From: Vicia villosa
Taxonomy: Eukaryota; Streptophyta; Magnoliopsida; Fabales; Fabaceae
DNA length: 64,000 bases
Direction of reading: 5' to 3'
NCBI RefSeq assembly: GCF_029867415.1
Contig: NC_081185.1
Location: 131,399,753 to 131,463,752 of the forward strand
In this document: piece by piece, positions 41,221-52,850 of the stretch
How the letters are laid out: each line of letters begins with the position of its first letter
How positions within the stretch are numbered: position 1 is the first letter of the stretch
Program-made: the position numbers and the translations under genes
Notes under the pieces: model-generated
Seen by the model: only the letters and a program-made list of their open reading frames with translations
The model's database searches: none
What the model was told of the DNA's origin: nothing

Positions 41221-41366
41221 CTCCCTCTGGCCATTATTATAAGCAAATATTCTCTTTTTAAGTTCATTGAATAATAAATGTATCTGGTTTTTTATGTAGA
41301 CCAGATACATAATTACTCAATGAACCTAAAAAGAGAATATTTGTTTATATTTCAGGCCAGAGGGAG
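41221..41366. mobile_element. Stowaway-type MITE in the 3' flank of small gene A (146 bp)
   Basis: The ends are CTCCCTCTGGCC and its inverted copy, with a TA duplication on both sides (41219-41220 and 41367-41368). Inverted arms run for about 60 bp. The homologous flank of copy B (about 57538-57560) lacks it, so the insertion post-dates the gene duplication. Confidence 0.93.
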
Positions 41367-41686
41367 TATTATTTAAGGGCTTATTTTCTCTTTTTTCATG
41401 TTTTTTTACCCTTTTTTTTAATTGTCATGTTACTCACAGAAGATAGAAATTACTAAAGCTTGTGGTTTTCTTTATTTATTTGCCTTCTTTGATAATTTTA
41501 GTCCAATTTGTGATTTCTAAAATATTTTTACTAATTAAGAAAACTGGTCAAAGATTTTTGAATCGTAAAGTTGGATTTTAATTGTATATTATGGAATGTG
41601 TTGAATTATAATATAACTAATAAAAACTGATCAGAAAGTGAAATTGTTCAATTACCTCGTATACTTGTTAGCTGAGTTAAGAAAAT

Positions 41687-42827
41687 TGTTGGTCTAAGGT
41701 GAAGGATAGAAAAACACTTAGAAAGGGGGGTTTGAATAAGTGTGACTTCAAAAACTTGTAAGATAAAAACAATTAACACAATTATTTTTATCCTGGTTTG
41801 TTGTTAACGAAACTACTTCAGTCCACCCCTTTACCTCAACTGAGGATTTAATCCACTAATCCAACTGATTACAATGGTTATCAACTTAGAAAACTTCTAA
41901 GTCTTCTAGAGTATACAGATCACAACTTGATCACTCTAGGAAATCACCACTTAGAAAACTTCTAAGTCTTCTAGAGTCTACTGATCACAACTTGATCACT
42001 CTAGGAACCTTTTACAAACAATGTAAAATAAATGATTACAAGAGTATATATTGCTTCTTATAAAGCTATAATCACAACAGTGATATTTCTCTTAAGTTCT
42101 AAGCTTAACACTCACTAAATATTACAAGAGTTTGTGAGATTGAAGATGAAGTTCGTGAGCTTTGAATTTGACAGTGTTTTGGTATTTTGCGCAAGAGTTC
42201 TCTATCTGCTTCTGATCAGAACTTCTATATATAGGCGTTTGAGAGAAGATGACCGTTGGGTTGCATTTAATGCTTTGCGTGAATAGTACAACTTTGCATT
42301 TAATGTTTCACACTTTTGTCAACTACCTCGAGCCATGCTTTTGCTGCTTTTACTGACTTTGCCTTTTGTAGCTTCTATCGTTCCTTTTGTCAGTTAGAGA
42401 TTAGACTTAATAGCCTGTCATCTTGTACTTGCTTCTGGACTCATATTTGTGAATAACAACGTTTGAATATCAGAGTCAACAGCTTGGTGCAGAGCATCTT
42501 CTTGTCTTCTGACTTTGAAGAGCTTGAGTGTGATACCATAAGAACTTCAGTGCTTCTGCTTCTGACTTCATGTTCTTCTGATGCTTCATAGTTCATGTTC
42601 TGGTTCTGCTTGACCATCTTCTGATGTCTTGCCAGAGCATGTTCTGATGTAGCCATCCAAGACCTTTTGAGTCAGTGCTTCTGAGCGTTGAATTGTGCAT
42701 ACTCTTTATATATTTCCTGAAATGGAAAATGCAAAGGATTAGAGTACCACATTGTCTTATACAAAATTCATATATAATGTTATCATCAAAACATAGAATA
42801 TTGATCAGAACAAATCTTTTTCTAACA
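41687..42827 (-). repeat. Ty1/copia LTR, SIRE/Maximus-like, minus strand (1141 bp)
   Basis: The plus strand runs TGTTGG...CTAACA, so the LTR reads TGTTAG...CCAACA on the minus strand. CTTCTGA-rich wording and AAAGGGGGGTTTGAATAAG are, from memory, typical of legume SIRE-like LTRs. There is no primer site or polypurine tract on either side, and the 5-base flanks (AAAAT, TAAGG) do not match. It is an old solo LTR or a fragment. An internal direct repeat of about 65 bp lies at about 41886-42007. Confidence 0.65.
41886..42007. repeat. Two-unit direct repeat within the copia LTR
   Basis: CTTAGAAAACTTCTAAGTCT followed by a GATCACAACTTGATCACTC block occurs twice in a row. Confidence 0.85.
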
Positions 42828-43684
42828 TAAGGTTCAAATCTTGGCAGCAGCATTTATTTGTAAAAAAAGAATCAACAAGTTGTTGATACTTATAAATCAA
42901 CAACTTTAAAAAAAAATAATCTTTATTACTTTTTGTTAAAAAGGAAAAGCTAACCATAAAAATTAAAAATAATGGGTAGATAACCGTTGTATGAAGTTGG
43001 GTGGTTCACTTTAGTACATGGTCTCGTAATTGGGCCCTATGTGAGTGGTATCTGACATATACAACGTTGCAGTATCCTTAATGACACGTGATACACGAGT
43101 TATCGCTTCAGTAAAAATCTACTCATTTTCTGATGTACAGAACCATGCACGGCTTAGCTCCTGCGGGATGGTTGTATGATATACCAGATTCTGATGTTAT
43201 GCTTGTGAGAGGACGGTCATGACTGTGCGAATGATATAGGAGCTATACAATTGTGGACTTTTGCTCGTTCAGTAGAGTCTTAATGGGTCCCATTATGTAC
43301 ATTCTTGATTTAGGATCTACGTAACATCACTTCATATCTATCATCTTGGTGTGTGCTTATCATATTATCGGTTGGTGGACCGCAATGTGATAAGCATATT
43401 ATTTTGGACATTTTTGGTATGGGTCAGTAGGTAAGGCTAAGTTAATGGCCTCAATAAGATGATCGTGCAGTATGATTGTACTTGTTATTTGGGATAGATG
43501 TGAGATACACTAATAGACATTACAAGAAGAATATGGCCGAGTAGTAAAGCAAAGAGACATTCAATGACTTAGACTAAAAAATCTACTAAGATTAGTATCT
43601 CACTCTACATTGTTATATTACCTTTACTGAAGTGTCAAATACCAGTAATTATCACCTCAAATGAGTATACTAGATGCATTGAGA
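42828..43684. other. Retroelement-like debris, no gene
   Basis: No intact frame. The right part probably belongs to the decayed reverse transcriptase region of the Ty3 relic that follows. Confidence 0.35.
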
Positions 43685-45410
43685 GAATTATCTCTTGTAG
43701 GATCAAGAGCTTACTGGGATGGTATTTGCACTCAAAGTATGGAGACACTATTTTTATGGAGCACACTTTGAGATGTTCAGTGATCACAAAGGTCTAAGGT
43801 ATCTATTTGATAAAAAAGAGAAGAATATGTGCCTGAGAAGGATGATGGAATTCATGAAGGATTATGATTCCGAGTTGAAGTACCATCCTGGTAAAGTTAA
43901 TAAGGTAGCAGATGCACTAAGTAGAAAAGAGATGCATGCAATCGATTTGATGATGTTAAAGAGATTTTGAGATGTTGAACTACATTTCGCAAGGACTCGG
44001 TAGGAGTTTTAATCAGCTAGATGAGTATCATATGTAGTCTTAGGGAAAGGATAAGGCAAGCTCAATTATTAGATGAAGATTTTTAATCTAAGGATAGTCA
44101 TCCAAGTTTCACCCAATCGATGAACGAGGTTCTTTTTATTTTTACCAGAGGTTGTGTGTACTAGATGATTTAGAATTTAAGAGAGTAAGTCCAGAAGATG
44201 TTTTATTTTTATTTTTAATTTAGGAATTTTCATCTGGGTTCTTCTAAGATGTATCAGGATTTGAAGAAGAACTTATAGCGGTCCGGAATAAAGAAGGACA
44301 TTGCACAATTTGTGGTTGGATGCATTGTTGTCAGCAAGTGAAGATCAAGCATCAAAGGTTAGGTGGTATAATGTCGCCTTTGGAGATACCCGAGTAGAAG
44401 TGGAAGAGTATCTCTATGGATTTCATAGTGGGTTTTCCTCGTATGATTGGAGGCCATGATTCGATTAGGGTAATAGTGGACAAATAACCAAGTCGACTCA
44501 TTTTCTACCCGTCAAGACTATTATAAGGTAAACTAGCTGGCGAGACTCTTCAATTCAGAGATAGTTTGATTCCATGATGTACCGACTAGTATCATATCCA
44601 ACCATGTGATGAGGACTAGATTGAATCTCATTACCTCTAATCTTCCTCAATCTAATGGTCATACAAAGAGAACCATTCAAATTGTGGAAGACATGTTACG
44701 GGCGTGTATCTTTGAAAGTGGAGGAATTTGGAATCACAACTTACCTTTGAAAGAATTCTCCTAAAACAACTTTTACCACTCGAGTATTGGAATGGCACCA
44801 TATGAGGCATTCTATGGAAGGAAGTGTGGGATGCCTTTATGTTGGGCGGAAGTTAGAAACAAATGGATCATAAGGTAGGAGATAATCTGAGAGACCACAT
44901 AAAGGATAAGGGTTATTCAAGAAGAGATGAAGAAGATTCAAGATGAAAAAAGGATCATGCAGACCGATTTAGGAGACCCTTGGAGTTTGATGAAGGAAAT
45001 CGTGTGTTTTTGTAGGTTACTCCTAAGCTAGGACCGAAATGACCATTCAAGAAGAGGGAGTTGAGTCTAAGACACATTTTTCCATACTAGATCATCATTC
45101 GGGTAGGTAAAGTGGCATATCAGTTGGCATTGTCCCCTTACCTATCTGAACTACATAACGTAATTCATTTATCTCAATTTCGAAAATTGTTCTCGATCCT
45201 TTCTAACATATCCTTCCAGATACGGATGAAGTTGTAGAATACCTTACTTTTCAAAAGTAACCTAGACGTATAGTGAATTTATCAGTGAAAACGGTGGGAA
45301 ATAAAGAGATACCACTACTTAAAGTGTTATGGGGAAAAGTCACACCCTAACAAAGTACTTGGGAGTTGGAGTCGGAAATACGGACTAACTATACTTAACT
45401 CTTTAAGTAA
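43685..45410 (+). pseudogene. Ty3/gypsy pol relic: RNase H to integrase and chromodomain
   Basis: The cleanest stretch (43719-43970) is an RNase H end, MVFALKVWRHYFYG, then FSDHKGLRYLF and [17 protein letters not shown]. Further downstream, broken by many stops and shifts, come the integrase zinc-finger region (44220-44330), TKRTIQIVEDMLRACIFESG near 44660, and [19 protein letters not shown] near 44775. LHDVFHVSQ-like wording lies near 45150 and TWELESEIRTNY near 45358-45393. The order is the same as in the young element at 1294-5655, but the relic is on the plus strand and much older. Confidence 0.85.
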
Positions 45411-45850
45411 TCTTTTAAATTTTGAGAACTAAAATTTTATTTAAGGTGAGAAAGTTTAATAACCCTCATTGTTCTTAAACCCTAAGATAGTAGGAGATTA
45501 ATGATAATTATAAGCAAAACCTCATAACTTCAACAACCTAAGAATTTTATCTAGTGACACTCTTGTTATTTAACTTAAAGATTAGGGAAAATGGGTCATT
45601 ATAATAAACAAGTATTAAAGTCTAAAAACATGTTTATTGCCTCATTTTATATTTACATTAGAATCATAATTAAGAGAGATTAGAGAGAAGTTATGGCAAA
45701 GCAATTAGAGTATTAGGAATCTAATGTAGAAAATGGCATACTTAGTAATTTTAGCTAAAATTAAAGGGGTCTTTAGTCAATTCATGAAGGAGCTCATCAT
45801 GTGAGAAAGGTCACCACCTATCCTTATATTTTGCCTTTGAAGTTCATAAT

Positions 45851-45852
<2 letters not shown>

Positions 45853-45905
<53 letters not shown>
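45853..45905. repeat. GA microsatellite
   Basis: An uninterrupted GA run of about 53 bases. Confidence 0.95.
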
Positions 45906-45909
<4 letters not shown>

Positions 45910-46329
45910 TTCCCATTTGATTATATAATTTCTAGCATGTCTGGAGAAGAACCAAATTCTTGCAAGTATAAGTAAAGAAAGGATTTATCTAAGCTTGGGA
46001 GGAGAAAAGATCACAAAGATTCATTATTATCCCTTTCATCCTTCTTCAAAATTCGGAGTTGATCACTTAAAAGACGGGGATCCTTTAGGGTTTTGATTTG
46101 GGATAACTCATTAGGTCTTTGCATGTTGGGTTAGGAATTTATCCATGTTCTGTTGCATGTTTTTCTATTCATGATATAAATGTGTGTTTGAAATATGTTT
46201 GCATGAGAATTATTTGTTGCTTATATGTTTCAACTTATTTCTATATGTTTTAGGTTGATCATGATGACTATTGGTTGGGATGCAATTGATGTTACAAAGT
46301 GAAAATGCAGGAACCTTCAATACTATGAT

Positions 46330-46450
46330 TCATTACACCCAGTAATTCCCATTACGGCTTGGCCGTAATGGTCTCGAATTTTCATATAGGAAGGGTTTCC
46401 TAGGTGTGATTAAGGTTCGTAATGCCCATTACGCCTAGGTCGTAATCACC
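46330..46450. repeat. ATTACGGC/GCCGTAAT palindrome array
   Basis: CCATTACGGCTTGGCCGTAA plus the following TGG is an inverted repeat. A second, looser copy follows (CGTAATGCCCATTACGCCTA then GGTCGTAATC). Confidence 0.75.
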
Positions 46451-46707
46451 CCTAACCTCTTCTTTTCTTCATTATATTCAACCTTAGCTTGTGAGTTTGA
46501 TTGATTTCTGTCTTGTCATGCTTGTATACGATGATATGCTTTGAAATTAAATGAAATTCACTTAGGGTAAGTAATTCCATTAATTGATCAAAGAATATTG
46601 TTGATTATGTGGTGTTTGTTTAATTATCAATGGAAAGAATTGAATGATGTGAGAAACCCTAGAATGGTCTAAGAGAAAATTAGTAATGAGTTATTGAGTA
46701 TGTATTA

Positions 46708-49700
46708 TGTCATACCCCAAAATTTTCCCTCCTATTTTTGAGGTTCAAATACATCTCCATACTCAAGAAGTTCCTCAAGGGTTGATTATACAAACCCTCT
46801 CCTAAGTAATCAACCCCAACTAGGGTTTTGCTTCCCTCAAGGCAAAATCAAGTTCTAATGCCTCTAGTGGTCTTCATACTCTCTCATATGCTTCAAAGCC
46901 TCACCATGTCAAGTTTCAAGCCTCATGGCTCAAGATTGCTCAGTCAAATGCCCAAATGGTCAACAGTCAACTATGCTAGGTTAAAAGTCAACTATGGTCA
47001 ACTTACAGTCAAAAATCCTGATTTTTGATCAACATCGAGAATATGAGGTCACACTTATCATTTGATTAAGTGTTGATCATGATTCATCAGGGAAAGATCA
47101 GAAATTGACAAAACTCAAGGCTTCCAAATTAGGGTGTTTATTGGAAAGTCAACTGAACTTTGACCAGCCATAACTTTCACATACTTTATCAGAAAATTCT
47201 CAACCAAAGCTCATTTTGAAGGAAATTCAATTCTATACAACTTTGTCTCTCTAAAGACAAGTCCAGAAATGCATCATTTGAGAGATATGAGCCAAAATAT
47301 TACAGGTCCTTCTAGAAATTCACAAAAGGCCACTTTTTGTCAAGAGCCATATCTTCAAGATAAAATCTCCAAATGCAAAAAAGGTTCCAAAGTGGCTTGT
47401 AGAAGACATCTTGAGTTTTCTAAAAAGTCCAAGAACACCTTCCTATGATAAGAATTGATCAAGATATGAATGATACAAGTTGGATAATTTTTAAAGAATG
47501 CATGAAAATCTAATTAAGCAATGTTGAGTTTTTGGGCTAATGGGCCTAAGATGTTCATTTCAAACATGTCCATGACCTAAATGAGGACCTCTAAAGGAGT
47601 TACCACATTTTTATTATTTTTATTTTTATTTATTTGAATTTTATTCAATTAAAATACAAATAAACTAAATAAAAATACAAAGTAATCACATTAATTCATG
47701 TGATTTTGGTTCCAATCATGTAGAGGCCCAAATAACACCACAATAAGGTCCAAATTCGTTTGACATGGATATGAAGAGAAATTGATACAAATTTAGAAAG
47801 AAATAATATATTTTTTAATCAAAATTTCTTTCTCTCCAAATACTTAAGGTCCAAGCCCACAAATAACCCTAATGCATTCCTTATATGAAGACCAACATTT
47901 GCAGCCAAGGGACGGGTTTTTTTTGCAAGAGAACATTAGGGTTTCCAAAAGAAAATATACAAAAATATTATAGGTACAAACTACATCTATTGTTGCAGCA
48001 ATTTTTGAAACTTATAATTCGTTCCACTCTCTTCCTAAGGCGCTAAAGGACAGGTATGGATCATGAGATGTGATCAAAACACCCCCTAAACGCACGTTTT
48101 CCATGCTTCACGTTCATATGCATTTGACCATCGTTTTCCATATTTTATCGTGTTCTAACCTGATATAATGATTTCCTTGACTTCCTTATATGTTTTAGAA
48201 CAGGTTTGGTGCATAATATAGAAGCTTGGAGCCCTAAACTAACACTTACCATTGTTAGGGTTTCAAGGATGTGTACCGTCGTTTTCTATATTCCAGGCTG
48301 TTTTAGACCAAAAGGACCGTTCCATTAAACTCGCAGCACTTGATTTAGTCGACCAGGGTCAATTTTGTTTCCAACCATGGCTGTTTTCGCAGGTTTTTAA
48401 ATCGCAGTTTATTAGTTACGAAGTTTTTTCGCAAAACTCGGAGCAAATCTAAAGCTACGTTCATAGCTATTTTGCAGCGTTTTTTTATGCAGGGTGGAAG
48501 GAAGAAGACGGCGTGCGTGTTACGATGCCATTCGGCGGTCAACTTCCACGACTCTCTCTCCACACGCGTGACAATCCCATTGGCTGGTCAAAAAGTCTGA
48601 ATCCTTCTCTCCACTTACGATTGGCTGCAGCGAAGTACTGTGGGCCTAGTTTGACTTCATTCTTTGAATTTTCCCATGAAATGATGTTTTAATATTTATT
48701 GATTTGCATTGGTATTGTATCAAATAATTAACGCAGCACATTTGGCAAGAGGGAGAGACTAGGAACGTTCAAAACCTGGGTTCGAATCTATCCCAGATCT
48801 TTTATTTTTCATCTTTATTTGTTTACAGGTTTGATGCACGCACCTACACGCCTATATGGTGCACCTGCGAACCTAGGTCGTTGGATCTTCTTCGTTCCAT
48901 ATCTGAGGATCTTAGAGACGCTCCCCCACGGTGAACACTCAGACCTCTACCACACTGGATCAACGACGTGAGGCTTGTCGGGCTATTGGACTTCTTCTGA
49001 CTGTACCTCTTTTTCAGGATGCACCCCCAGGCCCTTTTGTTTGTTTTTATTTTTTTGTGTGTTACTTTTCTTTTTAAGTTTGTTTTTATTAACTTTTTTT
49101 ATCACACCACACTAACTAATATCAACCAATCAAAAAACATAACAATTAGGATTAGGTTTTAATTTTCACTTAAATGTTTTTTTAACTAATTTAATTCTAT
49201 TCAATTAGGATTTGCCGTTAGTTTAATATAATCACAAATATATCAAAATTAATTATGATTAGGTTTTTAAATAACCATTTATTTTATTTTTTTCTCATAA
49301 TTGTATTTTCTTTTCTTTTGTAATTTATTTTCATTAGGTTAATTAGTATAGATAATTTAATTAGGATTAATCAGCATAATCACTAACCTAAACCTTTTTC
49401 CAAACCTTAATCTCTTCTCCTGATTCTTTCCTCATCTCAAACTCCAGTGATTGTCGTATGATTGTTTAATCTTCCGTCTTTTATTTAATTATTCATTTAC
49501 TTTTTTTAATTCTAGAAGGTGTATAGGTTGCAATTTTTTGAATGTAATAGTAATTAGGATTTACTTTTCCGCATTTTTACTTTCCGCACCTATAAACGGT
49601 TTAGATGTATGCTAATAGGATTGCATGGAAAGATTAAAATTGAACCGTTAGCTCACTAATTTCACACTCATTTTACTGTTCACACACTCACCTTTAGGGT

Positions 49701-50270
49701 TTCCCCTCTTCTGTTGCCTTCGATTATAACATTCAAGTCCCTCGAGCGTAGGGATGCCTTAGCATATGCTGCCTTCGATTCAAAATCATCATCGTCCCTT
49801 CAGAATAAAGATCATAGTCCCTTCAAGTTGCCTACGATAAAATTATCTCGTCCCTCGAGTTGCCTACGATTAATGATGATAGTCCCTTCGGATTGCTAAG
49901 GTATACTTACATGTTGCCTTCACATCCAATGCATAGGACTTCCTACTTACTTATGGTATAGATAGCCACTATGATCATTCGATGACTCTTCGATGTCCCT
50001 TTACATCTAATGTATAGGACTACCTGCCCTTATATGGTATGGATAACATTATCGCTCAAGGAAAATCTTTAGAATTGGAAAGACCTCGCGAACTTAGGGT
50101 AGGTAACTCTTAAGTGCTTGCTCACAACAAATCAAATGCTTTTCACACCCTGTTTTTTAACATTGTCTTTTCAGAAATTTTCAAAATTAAATTATTTTTC
50201 TAAACACACATTACACTCTTTCAAACAAACCAAACAATTCAAAAGTGAGCTAAACAATTCAAGTTAAAGT
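46708..50270 (+). repeat. Ogre-like LTR A, 3'-truncated
   Basis: It starts TGTCATACCCCAAAATTTTC. Its later part (about 49560-50150) aligns with 53630-54240 of LTR B (TGCTAATAGGATTGCATGGA, GAACCGTTAGCTCACTAA, then CCCTCGA-type blocks). Similarity stops near 50150-50270, and the typical LTR end is absent. It has no coding genes. Short frames in it are not supported. Confidence 0.65.
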
Positions 50271-50639
50271 AGTGATTCAAATCAAGTTAGCTCGAGCCTA
50301 ATTCTAGCTTTCATGGAAAGCTATGATTCGAGACAAGTTAATCTTGTGATTCGAATCAAATCACATAGAGATAAAATCCATTTTTTCCACAATGGTGTTG
50401 TCATACCCCAAAATTTGCCCACACTTTTCAAAAATTCGAAACTATTTCAAAAATTGGGTTTTATAAAAATTTAGGGTTCATTTACATTGATTTCCTATTT
50501 TTATAAATATTCGATTTAAAATCTATTTTAAAAATATAATAGTTTATACTTAAATTGTTATATTTTAATAAATAGAAAAATGTTTGCATATGCTTTATAC
50601 ACTTTCAATTGGCTTTTCATTTCAAATAAATAACATAGC

Positions 50640-50702
50640 CTAATTGGTAAGGAGAAAAGGCTTGCAAACAAAAGGTCACGGGTTCAATTCCCGCTTGGTG
50701 CA
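50640..50702 (+). other. tRNA-Cys-like relic in LTR B
   Basis: TAGCCTAATTGG matches a Pol III A box, and GGTTCAATTCC a B box, about 30-35 bases apart. The T-arm can pair (CGGG/CCCG), and AAAAGGTCACGGGTTC resembles tRNA-Cys. The acceptor stem does not pair, so it is not a functional tRNA gene. A related module lies in LTR A at about 48735-48800. Confidence 0.5.
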
Positions 50703-50859
50703 TTTTCATGTTTCTTAACTATTTTTTTGATCTTTTTTGCACCTGGACGCACCTGGACACAAGTACGTACAGGTTCTTAATCTTGGTCATCAAGGAAGGT
50801 CCATGGGCCTTTGGGTGGATCATTTCCTTTTTAGGATCGGTCTTGACCTAATTCCACTC

Positions 50860-50867
50860 TATAAATA
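50860..50867 (+). promoter_or_regulatory. TATA box of Ogre-like LTR B
   Basis: TATAAATA in the context CTCTATAAATAGAG, matching the boxes in the two minus-strand Ogre-like copies. Confidence 0.65.
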
Positions 50868-51039
50868 GAGCCCTCCACATTCACAGTTTTCATCAACAAC
50901 TTTTCTAACCCTGATCAACAATCTTCTAACAATTCTCATCTTCTCATGATCAACAATAACCAACAATTTTCTAAACTTCCTCAACCATCAAACATTTTCC
51001 AACCCTTCAAATCTTTTTAGGTTTTCTTTTCAAAACTTT

Positions 51040-51215
51040 TATTTTTTGGCCGATGATTTCAATATGAGGCCTTCCTTTTCTTAAAATGATTTTTACAACG
51101 TTTTGGTCAATGATGACACCCGATCTGAGGCCTATCCCTTTTTTTAATGATTTTTTTTACAACATTCTAGGCCGATGATTCTTATATGAGGCCTCCCTAA
51201 TTGTAATTGGTTTGT
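51040..51215. repeat. Imperfect tandem repeat, about 75-bp units
   Basis: GGCCGATGATT...GAGGCC occurs three times with a T-rich spacer (near 51048, 51105 and 51168). Confidence 0.75.
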
Positions 51216-51284
51216 TTTTCAAACGAGTAATTAAATGAACAGTTTTATAATTCCGCACAATTTAACATTTTGAAATCGTCCTTA

Positions 51285-51435
51285 TTTGAATAAATCCATT
51301 TTTGGTGATTAACTTTATTATTACAGTATATAATAATTCTTTTGTTATTCATAATTCTTTTGAATAAATCCATTTTTGGTGATTAACTTTATTATTACAG
51401 TATATAATAATTCTTTTGTTATTCATAATTCTTTT
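51285..51435. repeat. Exact two-unit tandem duplication, 74-bp units
   Basis: The block starting TTTGAATAAATCCATTTTTG is repeated directly with no visible difference, a recent local duplication. Confidence 0.9.
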
Positions 51436-51510
51436 GTTATTCATATGTAATGTAACGTATTTTGTTTTATTGTATTGACCAAAGACCAATTCGCTCGTAT
51501 TTACCCTTGT

Positions 51511-51853
51511 TTTTTTTTGTGTAAGCAAGAAATTCAATAAAGGGAGAACTAAGGGTTCTCCAAACCTCGATACACAAGAGCGGACCTAGTCCGATAAAAA
51601 AACAACATTACAAACCAATTCCTATTACGACATAAAAGACAAAGGGTCTTTGCAAAAATCGTAAAAATTGCAATTGGAATATGCAATGTCGCCAAAGAAA
51701 GCCCACCTCCACACCAAAAACTTGATATTCCAAATTATATTGTTTATGTTCCATTTCTCATTTCTAAAACAAAAGCCGTTTCTTGTCAACCAAATACTCC
51801 AACAAACGGCAAGCCAACACACCCCCAATTTACCATCTTTAATTCCTTTCCCC
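51511..51853 (-). mobile_element. 5'-truncated LINE (L1-type) insertion
   Basis: A 343-bp insert flanked by the identical 15-bp duplication CGTATTTACCCTTGT (51496-51510 and 51854-51868). The left edge is a T-run, that is, a poly(A) tail on the minus strand. The minus strand encodes WLAVCWSIWLTRNGFCFRNE and a following helix, the typical end of plant L1 reverse transcriptase proteins (frame 51828-51625, 67 codons). Severe 5' truncation is usual for LINEs. Confidence 0.92.
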
Positions 51854-52253
51854 CGTATTTACCCTTGTGATCTTCCTTTAACTATGATGATGCTTTTTTT
51901 TCTTTTCTTTTCAAATCAACTTAACCATCATTTTAACATCACATAATCAATGGACATTAACACAAATCTAAACCATAAGCTTTTTCACATGAACAGCTCC
52001 ATGAAATCAAATTCATTTAACAAGAAGTATTCTCATAATACAAACAACAACACAATGCTAACGATAACGTTCAAGTGAATTTCTTATGCAGGTTCATAAT
52101 GGTAACTGTAACAGAAGAAGGAAGAACAGGACATCAACCGCGGCCAACCGTCCTGAAGCACATCGATCTCCACCAAGAAACCGCCACCGTCAAGCACTGC
52201 GCATCAACCATCCAATCAAACAACAATTAACATAATTCATTCTTTCCCTTTTA

Positions 52254-52850
52254 ATGATAGAATCAAAATTGCAACAGCAACATCATCCTAATTTCATAAA
52301 ACAAATCACCACAAAAATGACTCTCAACATTCACAATATCCTCTCTGCTTTTTGTGTTATGTCTTTGTCTTTTATACAGGAAAAAAGAAGGAGACGAGCG
52401 TGTAACTCAGACCCGCACTTCACCGCTTCCATACAGCGCATGACAGATACGGATTCGATCTTCTTCGGCCGCACAACCCAACCGCGAGACACCGTAACGC
52501 CGGCAAGGCCAAACCGACCACCATCTACGCAGGCTGCCGTCCATCAACCACTGTACGCAGCCTCCGACACAGAAGTCTTCATCGCAGATCCACCACAACA
52601 ACAAGACGTCTTCGACGCGGCCATCATCATCTTCATCGATTCAGAATACAACCACTCACGCGAAGCTCTCTGTCGAAGCCGCACCCATGGAGCTCCATCG
52701 AGTTCACCCTTCGATCGTAACATCGCCACCAAGCCAAAATCAGAGCATCACACTGCCTTTCGACGAGCTTCAAATCGCGCAGAACCTGCAAATAAATTCA
52801 ACGTCAATATCGGTAACCTTCTTTTGATTCTCTTTATTTCATTACTATAG
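52254..52850 (+). other. Unexplained 198-codon open frame inside LTR B
   Basis: The longest uninterrupted frame outside the recognised genes, in a GC-richer part of the LTR (about 52120-52800). The protein is low in recognisable motifs, with a basic, Pro/Ser/Thr-rich composition. Open frames also exist on the other strand, which argues for composition rather than coding. I do not call it a gene. Confidence 0.25.

Larger units (their letters stand above)
45430..46700 (+). repeat. Probable 3' LTR of the plus-strand Ty3 relic
   Basis: It follows the pol end directly. There is a GA microsatellite at 45853-45905 and a palindrome array at 46330-46450, both in positions comparable to other Ty3 LTRs here. 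Precise ends are not recognisable. Confidence 0.45.

Noticed and set aside
50640..50702. A functional tRNA-Cys gene
   Set aside because: The acceptor stem does not pair and the anticodon arm is irregular. Kept only as a tRNA-like relic.
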